The notes beneath the pieces were generated by a model. It was not told where the DNA came from, searched no databases, and worked only from the letters and a program-made list of their open reading frames with translations. Both the position numbers and the translations under genes were made by a program. From positions 58,313 to 122,312 of the forward strand of contig NZ_BSOT01000012.1 in assembly GCF_030160655.1 (NCBI RefSeq): a stretch of 64,000 nt of DNA. The letters are read 5' to 3'. The stretch comes from Agaribacter marinus. Lineage in GTDB: Bacteria; Pseudomonadota; Gammaproteobacteria; Enterobacterales; Alteromonadaceae. Shown here piece after piece: positions 1 through 7,951 of this stretch; the first letter of the stretch is position 1; each line of letters begins with the position of its first letter.

Positions 1-43
1 ATAAATTTTATGACTATTATGTAAAGTCAATTATCCCTTGGCG

Positions 44-220
44 TCATTGGGCGTCGTGTCGATGCTGCCTTTTGTTTTGAAGTGAGTGCGCCAAACGTTT
101 TTCCTTCTTGCGCTTAGATTCACTTAAATTAGCGTTATCTTTGCTGTGTTTTCCTGAATAATGTACTTCGTCAGCACTATCTAACAGTTCGTCTCTCGAA
201 AATCTTAAATCTTTACCCAT
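44..220 (-). CDS. Small charged hypothetical protein (58 aa)
   Basis: Reading the minus strand from the ATG ending at 220 gives an uninterrupted 58-residue frame, beginning MGKDLRFSRDELLDSADE and closing with a Lys/Arg/His-rich tail (SKRKKEKRLAHSLQNKRQ). There is no signal peptide, membrane segment or cysteine. Upstream lies only a weak GGGAT-type ribosome site. I do not recognise the family. The acidic first half and strongly basic second half resemble a small cytoplasmic, nucleic-acid-associated protein more than a random frame, but this is inference. It is divergent from the sigma factor gene at 374; the roughly 150 bases between them are AT-rich and would hold both promoters. Confidence 0.4.
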   Translation of the reverse strand: MGKDLRFSRDELLDSADEVHYSGKHSKDNANLSESKRKKEKRLAHSLQNKRQHRHDAQ

Positions 221-373
221 GGTGCCAATCCCAAATTACTTACTACTAAGTTATAAGCTTGTTTAACTAGAATTCAAAGAAATAATAAGTATAAAAAATA
301 AACATTAGGTGTTAGTGAGTTATATAAAACCATAGTGTAAGATTAAGTGCATAGACATTGTCCTGCGCCATCG

Positions 374-1714
374 ATGAATATGAATTTGAATTCAAACACA
401 TTTTCAACATTGTATATTGAAAATTCGCCTAAGATCCTTGCGACGTTAATAAGACTAGTCGGGACAGCAAATACAGCGTTGGCAGAAGATTTAACGCAAG
501 ATACTTTTCAAAGAGCAATGACACATTGGCAAGCTTCAGGTTTACCTAGCAAACCTGAAGCTTGGTTAATGTTAACTGCAAAAAGAGCCGCTATTGACTA
601 TTTGCGACAATCAAACACTCGACAACGAATTACCGAATATTCGCTAGCGCCTAATTTACAAAGTGAGTGGAGCAGAGTCTATGCAGTGGAACAAGTGTTT
701 TCAGAGGAAGCTATTGAAGATGACCAGCTACGGTTGTTATTTTGGGTAAGTAGTACAGATTTACCTGACAATATCCGCTTGCCTTTAGTACTGAAATCGT
801 TGGGGGGGATGTCGGTTGAAGCCATTGCTAGGGCATTGCTCGTAAATCCCGAAACAATTAAAAAGCGCCTTTCTCGGAGCAAAACACTCTTGTCGACTGC
901 GGCATATGAAATTCCAGCGAACAACGCACTTCATGCAGCTATATCTAAGGTGCATCAATGTTTGTACTTAATGTTTAATGAAGGACTAAGTGCACATCAT
1001 CCAAATCATCAGAATCGGCGAGACATTTGTTTGAGTGCTATGCGTTTTTTACAATTAACACTTACGTCATCGACGTATTTTGGCGCGTCTTATCATTGCG
1101 ATTTACCAAAAGAGGACGTAGCAAAGAGAAAAACACCGTCTCTTTTTAATGCTGACACTTATGCGTTATTGGCGTTAATGCATTTGCATTTAGCAAGATT
1201 GCCCGCGCGCTTTGATGAAAATGGCTTAGCAATTGAGCTTAACCTACAGGATCGCCATTTATGGGACATTCGAGAAGTTAAGCATGGGGCTTTTTGCTTG
1301 GGGCGTGCATTGAATATGAATAGAGATAAGGCAAGTGAATACTTATTAGAAGCGCTAATTTCGTTTGAACATTCAAGAGCATCAAGCTTTGAAAAAACCG
1401 ATTGGTCTGTTATCGAGCAGCACTATGCGTTGTTGTCTGAGATAAACCCGTCGCCACTCGTTCGGCTTAATCATGTGATTTCAGTTGGGCATACAAAAAA
1501 GTATACACAAGCGTTTACCCTATTAGAGGCCATCGACAATAAAAAGAATACGCATATTACGCAGAGGATACTCGCAACAAAAGCGTATTTGTATATGCTA
1601 ACCGGCAAGGTAATTCTGGCAAACAAATTTGCAGCGCTGGCTAAAAAAGAAGGCCTAGCGGATAGGGACTACGCTTGCCTTATCCGCCAGATTAACGCAG
1701 CGCAACCTGCGTAA
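374..1714 (+). CDS. ECF42-type RNA polymerase sigma factor with C-terminal TPR-like extension
   Basis: About 446 aa, far longer than ordinary ECF sigma factors (near 200 aa). Region 2 lies in the first 90 residues (LAEDLTQDTFQRAMTHW, then KPEAWLMLTAKRAAIDYLRQ). Region 4 follows (LPLVLKSLGGMSVEAIARALLVNPETIKKRLSRSK). The remaining half is the helical, TPR-like extension typical of group ECF42 (COG4941), including the LYLMFNEGLSA segment. No anti-sigma gene is nearby; in this group the extension is thought to control activity. The open frame begins at a GTG at 347, but the ATG at 374 fits family N-termini better; neither has a clear ribosome site. The YCII/DGPF protein that usually accompanies ECF42 lies immediately downstream in convergent orientation. 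Confidence 0.85.
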   Translation: MNMNLNSNTFSTLYIENSPKILATLIRLVGTANTALAEDLTQDTFQRAMTHWQASGLPSKPEAWLMLTAKRAAIDYLRQSNTRQRITEYSLAPNLQSEWSRVYAVEQVFSEEAIEDDQLRLLFWVSSTDLPDNIRLPLVLKSLGGMSVEAIARALLVNPETIKKRLSRSKTLLSTAAYEIPANNALHAAISKVHQCLYLMFNEGLSAHHPNHQNRRDICLSAMRFLQLTLTSSTYFGASYHCDLPKEDVAKRKTPSLFNADTYALLALMHLHLARLPARFDENGLAIELNLQDRHLWDIREVKHGAFCLGRALNMNRDKASEYLLEALISFEHSRASSFEKTDWSVIEQHYALLSEINPSPLVRLNHVISVGHTKKYTQAFTLLEAIDNKKNTHITQRILATKAYLYMLTGKVILANKFAALAKKEGLADRDYACLIRQINAAQPA

Positions 1715-1731
1715 TGTCACAGAATACGGGG

Positions 1732-2082
1732 TTATTCCATATTCATTATTTCGCGCACTTCAACGCTGCAGTCTGGACTAAATAATACTGGGCATGACAT
1801 GGCAAGCTCTGTTGCTTCGTCTATCGAACTTGCTTTTATAATTGAATATCCGCTGACCAGTTCTTTGTATTCGGCTGCCGCAATATCTGTTACTGCTCTT
1901 TTACCATCAATACGTTTACCTGAATAATGCAGCGGATTACCGCCAGAAACAAGCTTCCCTTTTTCGCTAAGTGCGGCCATCCATTTGTCCCATTCTCCCA
2001 TTATTGCTTGCATCTCTTCAGGGGAAGTGTTCAAGTGCCATTCAGGGTCTCCACCTTGATAAATTAACATGTAATCTTGCAT
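1732..2082 (-). CDS. YCII/DGPF-domain protein (partner of ECF42 sigma factor)
   Basis: A 116-aa single-domain protein with YCII-related (DGPF) features: the N-terminal strand YMLIYQGG, a central helix containing WDKWMAALSEKGKLVSGGNPL, and the C-terminal block GYSIIKASSIDEATELAMSCP. The fold is a ferredoxin-like alpha/beta barrel; the biochemical role of the DGPF branch is not settled. Genes of this family are repeatedly found beside ECF42 sigma factors and are candidate targets of them. Here the gene is convergent with the sigma gene, with only 17 bases between the stops. An AAGGA ribosome site precedes the ATG at 2082. Confidence 0.85.
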   Translation of the reverse strand: MQDYMLIYQGGDPEWHLNTSPEEMQAIMGEWDKWMAALSEKGKLVSGGNPLHYSGKRIDGKRAVTDIAAAEYKELVSGYSIIKASSIDEATELAMSCPVLFSPDCSVEVREIMNME

Positions 2083-2297
2083 CTTATTTTTTCCTTGTTT
2101 TAATGTTATTCGTTTAGCCCTGCGATGAAATTAGATTGCTTTATTCATTTTCGGACAGTATTTCACATCACTCGATGTAATAGGATAACGAGTGAGTGTT
2201 TCAAAAAGGGACAAAAAATGAAAAATAAATTAAAAGTTTCGAAATTTTATATTGAACATGCTTGTCTTCTTATTATTCGGACGTAAGCACTCGCAGT

Positions 2298-3029
2298 ATG
2301 GAAACAACCTTAAATAATACGATGTATCGGGCGACAGAGCTGGTTTTACTCTTTGTTGCTTTGCCACTTATATTGGCTTTTAATCCAATAATCCCTCTTA
2401 GTTTATTACTGGCGTTAGCCGCGCTTATATACGTTTTAGTGGTGAGCAAACATCTTTGGGGTGATGGGTCGTGGCGGGTATTTTTTCGCAAGAAAGTACT
2501 AACAACATTAAGACGCTTGTTCAAACGAGACTTAGCAGCGGTGGCGAATAACCGTGCCGAACAAGGGCGAATAAAAGAAAAACGCTTGCATGCATTATTG
2601 CGTATTGCCGCAATGATTGGCGTTTTTATGCTCAGTACGAGTATTTTTGTTTACCTAACAATGCCAAATGAGTTTTTTCATGTCATGCTCAATAACACAT
2701 TGCTGTGGCTGGCAATTTCTATTTTTTACAGTGTATTTTCGGTACTTCCGCAGGAGTTTTTGTATCGTAGTTTTTTCTTTAAGCGGTACCAATGCTTAAT
2801 ACCCAACAAAATGGCGTTTATATTAGTAAACGCTATTATCTTTTGTCTGGCGCATGTAATGTTCTTTAATCAGCTTGTGTTGATACTTACGTTTTGTGGC
2901 GGGCTTATTTTTGCCTATACTTATCAACAAACGCGGTCGTTCTGGATTGTGTCTGTGGAGCACATTTTGTATGGCGTTTGGCTATATACATTAGGAATGG
3001 GCGCTATGTTGGCGTTTCCTTCGGGCTAA
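2298..3029 (+). CDS. CPBP-family intramembrane protease-like protein
   Basis: About 243 aa, with two N-terminal hydrophobic helices, a basic cytoplasmic stretch (residues roughly 60-100) and a C-terminal membrane bundle. The CPBP (CAAX protease and bacteriocin-processing, Abi) motifs are recognisable: PQEFLYRSFFFKR for EExxxR, IIFCLAH for FxxxH, and VEHILYG for HxxxN. The first Glu of motif 1 is Gln and the Asn of motif 3 is Gly. I recall a PQE...EHxLYG subgroup among proteobacterial members, so this may be a subfamily signature rather than decay. The frame opens at a TTG at 2262; the ATG at 2298 is preferred, although no strong ribosome site supports either. Confidence 0.7.
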   Translation: METTLNNTMYRATELVLLFVALPLILAFNPIIPLSLLLALAALIYVLVVSKHLWGDGSWRVFFRKKVLTTLRRLFKRDLAAVANNRAEQGRIKEKRLHALLRIAAMIGVFMLSTSIFVYLTMPNEFFHVMLNNTLLWLAISIFYSVFSVLPQEFLYRSFFFKRYQCLIPNKMAFILVNAIIFCLAHVMFFNQLVLILTFCGGLIFAYTYQQTRSFWIVSVEHILYGVWLYTLGMGAMLAFPSG

Positions 3030-3120
3030 ATGTTTGCAGTTAAAAAATTAAGCCGTAGCCTTTATATCCGAGTCACGTTACCATTTAGCTAAACCATAAA
3101 TAGAACATATTTGATTTTTT

Positions 3121-4839
3121 GTGCAAATAGTTAAACGACAAGCGCTTATTTCGACACCCCTTGATGCTTCACTACCCAATATTTTAGATAGGGTATTGCG
3201 CCATCGTGGTATTCAGTCTATCGACGAGATTGATATGCAGACAAAATCTCTTTTGCATTATAAGTTGTTGAAAGACATTGATATTGCCTCTAGCCTTATG
3301 GTTGAGGCAATTAAACAGCAGTCACTGATTACAATTGTGGGAGACTTTGATGCCGATGGCGCGACAAGTACTGCACTTTGTATGTTGTGTTTAAGAGATT
3401 TTGGTCATCATAAAACTACGTATATTGTGCCGAATCGTTTTGACTATGGTTATGGCTTGTCTCCTCCCGTAGTGGATATTGCGCATGAGATGAAAACTGA
3501 TTTACTCGTGACCGTTGACAATGGCATATCGAGTATTGAGGGGGTTAAATATGCTAAATCGCTTGGTATTAAAGTCATTGTTACAGACCATCACTTAGCA
3601 CCAGAAAACTTACCCATAGCTGACGCCATTGTTAATCCAAATCAACCTGGGTGTGAATTCCCTTCTAAAAATTTAGCCGGTGTTGGTGTCGCCTTCTATT
3701 TAATGTTGTCGGTCCGAGCAAAGCTAATACAATCTGGCTATTTTGAAGAAAAATCGATGCCGCCGCCAAATATCGCTAGTTACTTAGATATTGTTGCACT
3801 AGGAACGGTTGCCGATGTAGTGCCGCTTGATAAAAACAATCGAATTTTAGTACATCAAGGTCTACAACGGATTCGGTCTGGACGCACGCGCCATGGCATT
3901 CAAGCACTGCTAGATGTTGCGGGAAGAAATGCAACTCGCTTGGCTTCTGCAGACTTGGGTTTTGCCTTAGGCCCTCGATTAAACGCAGCTGGGCGCTTAG
4001 AAGATATGTCGGTGGGGATTGAGTGTTTGCTTACTGAAGATCAGTTTAAAGCACGAAAGCTGGCCAGTGAATTAGATGGTCTAAACCGCTCGCGTCAAGA
4101 AATACAGCAAGACATGCAAATTGAAGCTGAAAAAGCGTTGTCTTCGCTAGCGTTGTCTGGTCAAACATTACCAGCAGGTTTGTGTGTGTATGATGAGAGT
4201 TTTCATGCTGGCGTTGTTGGTATTGTCGCGGGTAAACTTAAAGAACAGTACTATCGACCAACCATCGTGTTTGCGAAAGAGAACGAAACTACCTTAAAGG
4301 GCTCTGCGCGCAGCATTGCGGGCGTGCATATAAGAGATGTATTGGAGTCTATTCATTCTCGCAACCCGTCGTTAATTACTAAGTTTGGTGGCCATGCCAT
4401 GGCGGCAGGTTTGTCATTACCAATTGACGCCTACGCTGAATTTTCGTCTATGTTTGCAGAATCAGTACATGACGCAATGAAAGGCTTACCCGAGCATCAA
4501 CAAATGTTGTCCGATGGTGAGCTTTCGGCCATTGAAATGAGTTTAGACAATGCGCAAATACTCAAATGCCATCTGCCATGGGGGCAAGGCTTCGAAGCGC
4601 CGGTGTTCGATGGCGTTTTTAATGTAGTACAGCAGCGTCTTGTTGGTCAAAAACACTTAAAACTCGTGTTGTCAAAAGATAGGCAAGTATTTGATGGTAT
4701 TGCATTTAATGTGGATGTAGAGCAGTGGCCCAATGAATCGGCAAGTCGCGTGCACATTGCTTATCAACTTGATTTGAACGAGTTTAAAAATAGAGTGAAT
4801 GTGCAATTATTAATTAATGATTTGGTTGTCGCATCATAG
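3121..4839 (+). CDS. recJ: Single-stranded-DNA-specific exonuclease RecJ
   Basis: 572 aa, the normal length for RecJ, the 5'-3' ssDNA exonuclease of RecF-pathway recombination and mismatch repair. Metal-binding DHH motifs are intact: DFDADGATS near residue 78, VDNGISS, and VTDHHLA. The DHHA1 domain carries the substrate-binding segment TKFGGHAMAAGLSL, and an OB-fold-like C-terminus follows. The start is a GTG at 3121. recO follows 41 bases later on the same strand, so two RecF-pathway genes are adjacent here; in many gammaproteobacteria recJ instead sits with dsbC/prfB and recO with era. Confidence 0.97.
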   Translation: MQIVKRQALISTPLDASLPNILDRVLRHRGIQSIDEIDMQTKSLLHYKLLKDIDIASSLMVEAIKQQSLITIVGDFDADGATSTALCMLCLRDFGHHKTTYIVPNRFDYGYGLSPPVVDIAHEMKTDLLVTVDNGISSIEGVKYAKSLGIKVIVTDHHLAPENLPIADAIVNPNQPGCEFPSKNLAGVGVAFYLMLSVRAKLIQSGYFEEKSMPPPNIASYLDIVALGTVADVVPLDKNNRILVHQGLQRIRSGRTRHGIQALLDVAGRNATRLASADLGFALGPRLNAAGRLEDMSVGIECLLTEDQFKARKLASELDGLNRSRQEIQQDMQIEAEKALSSLALSGQTLPAGLCVYDESFHAGVVGIVAGKLKEQYYRPTIVFAKENETTLKGSARSIAGVHIRDVLESIHSRNPSLITKFGGHAMAAGLSLPIDAYAEFSSMFAESVHDAMKGLPEHQQMLSDGELSAIEMSLDNAQILKCHLPWGQGFEAPVFDGVFNVVQQRLVGQKHLKLVLSKDRQVFDGIAFNVDVEQWPNESASRVHIAYQLDLNEFKNRVNVQLLINDLVVAS

Positions 4840-4880
4840 GTAACGCATGGGCACATGAATAATATGAGACGTCGGTGTAT

Positions 4881-5591
4881 ATGCAAAAACTAGTGGCAAG
4901 TGGTTATGTTATTCATCGTCGCCCATACAGGGAAACCAGCTTGTTGGTCGATTTTTTTACACGGGAATATGGCAAGATTACCGTCGTGGCTAAGGGTGCA
5001 AGAGGCAATACCAAGTCAGACCGAAAGAGCCTATTGCAAGCCTTACAATACCTCGAATTTGAATGCGCAGGTCGCACAAACCTTAAAAATTTGGGAAGAG
5101 TTGAGCAGAAGTCAAACGCCTTAAATCCGCAAGGCAAAGCACTTTATTGTGTCTTTTATATCAATGAAATTTTACAGCGCGCTTTACCTGAGGGTGAAGC
5201 AATAGCGCCGCTATTTGAGAAGTATCAAGCGAGTTTACAGTCTTTGTCTGATATGACGGAGACCACAAATCAGGCTGTTGAGCCAATTCTTAGAGAGTTT
5301 GAGTTTTCGTTGTTAGCAGCATTGGGATATTTGCCCGACTTTGGCTATGATTGTTCAGATGGCGCTGAAATAGACGCATCTGCATTTTATCACTATGAAG
5401 TAGAGTCGGGCTTTATGTTATGCGATGCGAAAAGAAAGTTAGCCATAAGTGGGAAATTATTGCTTGATTTAGCAAATGGACGACTGTCAAAAGATGCATT
5501 AAACGCCGCCAAATTCATTGTCAGAAAAACGCTACCATTAGTAATAGGTGACAAAGCACTCAAAAGCAGAGAATTGTTTAAGACGCTGTAA
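4881..5591 (+). CDS. recO: DNA repair protein RecO
   Basis: 236 aa. The N-terminal OB fold has the typical opening (VASGYVIHRRPYRETSLLVDFFTREYGKITVVAKGARG), followed by the helical domain. RecO loads RecA onto SSB-coated single strands together with RecR. The cysteines that form a zinc site in some homologues are not arranged as a CxxC pair here, as in other gammaproteobacteria. The frame opens at a GTG at 4875, but the ATG two codons later at 4881 matches family N-termini. pdxJ follows, a widespread recO-pdxJ neighbourhood, but era and rnc are absent upstream. Confidence 0.95.
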   Translation: MQKLVASGYVIHRRPYRETSLLVDFFTREYGKITVVAKGARGNTKSDRKSLLQALQYLEFECAGRTNLKNLGRVEQKSNALNPQGKALYCVFYINEILQRALPEGEAIAPLFEKYQASLQSLSDMTETTNQAVEPILREFEFSLLAALGYLPDFGYDCSDGAEIDASAFYHYEVESGFMLCDAKRKLAISGKLLLDLANGRLSKDALNAAKFIVRKTLPLVIGDKALKSRELFKTL

Positions 5592-5745
5592 CTTTGTTTA
5601 CTGATCTCAATCACATATTTGGTGATTCTTGTCGCAATTCCTACCGCAATTTTATCTGGCTTCTGCTAGACTTTACGCCATAAAAACGTAGCGATTTATT
5701 TGCTATAAAGCACATTTGATTTTAAAGCGAACAACGAGACTATAC

Positions 5746-6507
5746 ATGCATGACATTCTTCTTGGCGTAAATATTGATCACATTGCCACCTTGCGAAACG
5801 CGCGTGGCACGAATTACCCAAATCCGACGCATGCCGCCGATATTGCTGAGCGTGCTGGTGCCGATGGTATTACCGTTCATTTGCGTGAAGACCGCAGACA
5901 TATAAAAGACGCGGATGTGTATCTATTAAAAGAAACTATTAATACCCGCTTGAACCTTGAAATGGCGGTGACAGATGAAATGCTAGGCATTGCTGCGAGC
6001 GTGCTGCCAGAGTTCTGTTGTTTAGTGCCTGAAAAGCGAGAAGAATTGACGACTGAAGGCGGTTTAGATGTCGTCGGAAATTTTGACCGTATTAAACAAG
6101 CCTGCACTCAGCTACGTGAACAAGGCACCATGGCTTCATTGTTTATCGACGCTGACGAAAAACAAATTGAAGCATCGGTAGATGCTGGTGCGCCGTATAT
6201 TGAAATTCACACTGGCCAATATGCAGAAGCGAAAAATGAAGACATTGCCGCGCAAGAATTAGCGAAGCTAATACAGGGCATAGAATATGCTGACCGTTTG
6301 GGCTTAAAAGTGAATGCAGGGCATGGCTTGCATTACCACAATGTAAAACCAATTGCTGCTATCCCGCAGTTAATTGAGTTGAACATTGGCCATGCAATTA
6401 TTGCGAGAGCAACATTTGATGGTTTGGAAAAAGCGGTGGCTGACATGCGAGCGTTAATGCAGGAAGCGCGCTTGGTAGCCAATTTAACGAAACTTACTTC
6501 AGCCTAG
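5746..6507 (+). CDS. pdxJ: Pyridoxine 5'-phosphate synthase PdxJ
   Basis: 253 aa, a TIM-barrel enzyme joining 1-deoxyxylulose 5-phosphate and 3-amino-2-oxopropyl phosphate to give pyridoxine 5'-phosphate. The family start [20 protein letters not shown] is present, as are the [11 protein letters not shown] phosphate/catalytic segment and the C-terminal [12 protein letters not shown] and [10 protein letters not shown] motifs. The ATG at 5746 ([12 protein letters not shown]) is the true start; the open frame runs 10 codons further upstream to a TTG. The 154 bases separating it from recO leave room for its own promoter. acpS, the usual next gene, is not present; rlmD begins 18 bases downstream. 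Confidence 0.97.
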   Translation: MHDILLGVNIDHIATLRNARGTNYPNPTHAADIAERAGADGITVHLREDRRHIKDADVYLLKETINTRLNLEMAVTDEMLGIAASVLPEFCCLVPEKREELTTEGGLDVVGNFDRIKQACTQLREQGTMASLFIDADEKQIEASVDAGAPYIEIHTGQYAEAKNEDIAAQELAKLIQGIEYADRLGLKVNAGHGLHYHNVKPIAAIPQLIELNIGHAIIARATFDGLEKAVADMRALMQEARLVANLTKLTSA

Positions 6508-6525
6508 GACTAACTTGGTCTCAAC

Positions 6526-7869
6526 ATGGTAAAGATATTTAAGGCAACACCGCGGAAAAAAGATACTCGGGTGAATAACAATAAACCGCAGCAATTATTC
6601 GTGGATAAACTCGACTATCACGGCGTTGGTTTATGTTTATCGACAAAACCCATTACTAAGATTCCAGGTGCACTAGCGAATGAAACCGTCCAAGTATCTG
6701 TCATGGACACCAATGCTAAAGTAAACACGGCAAAGCTCTTGAAGGTTGTCAATAAAAGTGACAATCGGGCTGCACCGTTTTGTTGCCATTATGCGCGCTG
6801 TGGTGGTTGCAGTTTACAGCACCTTGATCAAGCGCAAGGGCTGCGCGAAAAAACTAAGGCATTGCAAACCAGTTTACGTCATCACGCAAACCTTGGTGAA
6901 GAGACATGGGTAGAGAGTATTGAATCTTTGGCAAAGTATCGCCGAAAAGTGCGTTTGTCCATTGATGCCAGAAACCTAAATGATATTCGCATTGGGTATC
7001 GCGAATCTAGCAGTAAGAAGATTGTAGATATTACTGAGTGTCCAATTTTAAGCGACAAGTTGCACGTCGCAGTGTTTGGTATACTGCCGACGCTTAGATC
7101 ACTGAAGAGCGTTCGTAACATCGGACATTTGGTGTTTTTTGAGAGCAATGACGAAGTTTCATTATCGGTGCATTGTATGAAGGCCCTGCGCGAAAATGAT
7201 GCAAAAGTATTGCAATCAATCGCAACAAAACTAAATACTACGCTTTTTATTGCCTTGAAAGACAAAGGTATTGACGACGAATACCAACATACTCTTCGCG
7301 TGAGCGGGTATCAGGAACAAAATTTGCAGCAAAATCTGGATGTCACCATGACTGATTTTGTTCAAGTTAACGATAACGTTAACCAGCAAATGTTAAGTCG
7401 AGCCCTTGAATGGCTAGCACCAAAGCCGTCAGAGACTGTATTTGATTTTTTTTCAGGTGCCGGTAATTTTTCGTTAGCGATGGCCACAAGGGCAAACAAA
7501 GTATTTGCTTACGAAGTCTCTGACAATATGGTACTTCGATGTAATCACAACGCACGAATAAATAAAATTAGCAATGTTGTCGCTACGAAAGCTAACTTGG
7601 ATGCAGAACAAGCTCTAAATGACATTGAGCTTAGCGATGAGGCTGTCATTGTGCTTGACCCTGCGCGTAGTGGCGCTAAAAAATTGGTGGAAAAGTTAGC
7701 AAAATCAAAAGCTAACAGGATATTATATGTATCCTGCAATCCAAATACCTTCATTCGTGATGTTGGTTTGATGGAAAGTACTTTTCGAATTGAAAAAATT
7801 TGTACTCTAGATATGTTTCCATTTACAGAGCATATCGAAGTAATGGCTTTGCTGGTGAGACGAGAGTAA
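6526..7869 (+). CDS. rlmD: 23S rRNA (uracil-1939-C5)-methyltransferase RlmD
   Basis: 447 aa, close to E. coli RlmD. A TRAM RNA-binding domain occupies the N-terminus (FVDKLDYHGVGLCLSTKP). The Fe-S cluster cysteines lie in CCHYARCGGC near residue 86, with the fourth at DITECPIL. The SAM-binding motif is FDFFSGAGNFSLA, and the nucleophilic cysteine lies in YVSCNPNTFIRDV. The product forms m5U1939. rlmD-relA-mazG is a conserved gammaproteobacterial order; here relA follows after 82 bases but mazG is displaced by about 18 kb. Confidence 0.96.
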   Translation: MVKIFKATPRKKDTRVNNNKPQQLFVDKLDYHGVGLCLSTKPITKIPGALANETVQVSVMDTNAKVNTAKLLKVVNKSDNRAAPFCCHYARCGGCSLQHLDQAQGLREKTKALQTSLRHHANLGEETWVESIESLAKYRRKVRLSIDARNLNDIRIGYRESSSKKIVDITECPILSDKLHVAVFGILPTLRSLKSVRNIGHLVFFESNDEVSLSVHCMKALRENDAKVLQSIATKLNTTLFIALKDKGIDDEYQHTLRVSGYQEQNLQQNLDVTMTDFVQVNDNVNQQMLSRALEWLAPKPSETVFDFFSGAGNFSLAMATRANKVFAYEVSDNMVLRCNHNARINKISNVVATKANLDAEQALNDIELSDEAVIVLDPARSGAKKLVEKLAKSKANRILYVSCNPNTFIRDVGLMESTFRIEKICTLDMFPFTEHIEVMALLVRRE

Positions 7870-7951
7870 TTATTCCGCTCACAACTCATACCGTGAAGCT
7901 TGTAACGCAGCTAAAAGTAGCTTGCTGAAAAGATAAAAAGGAAGTCAGCCA

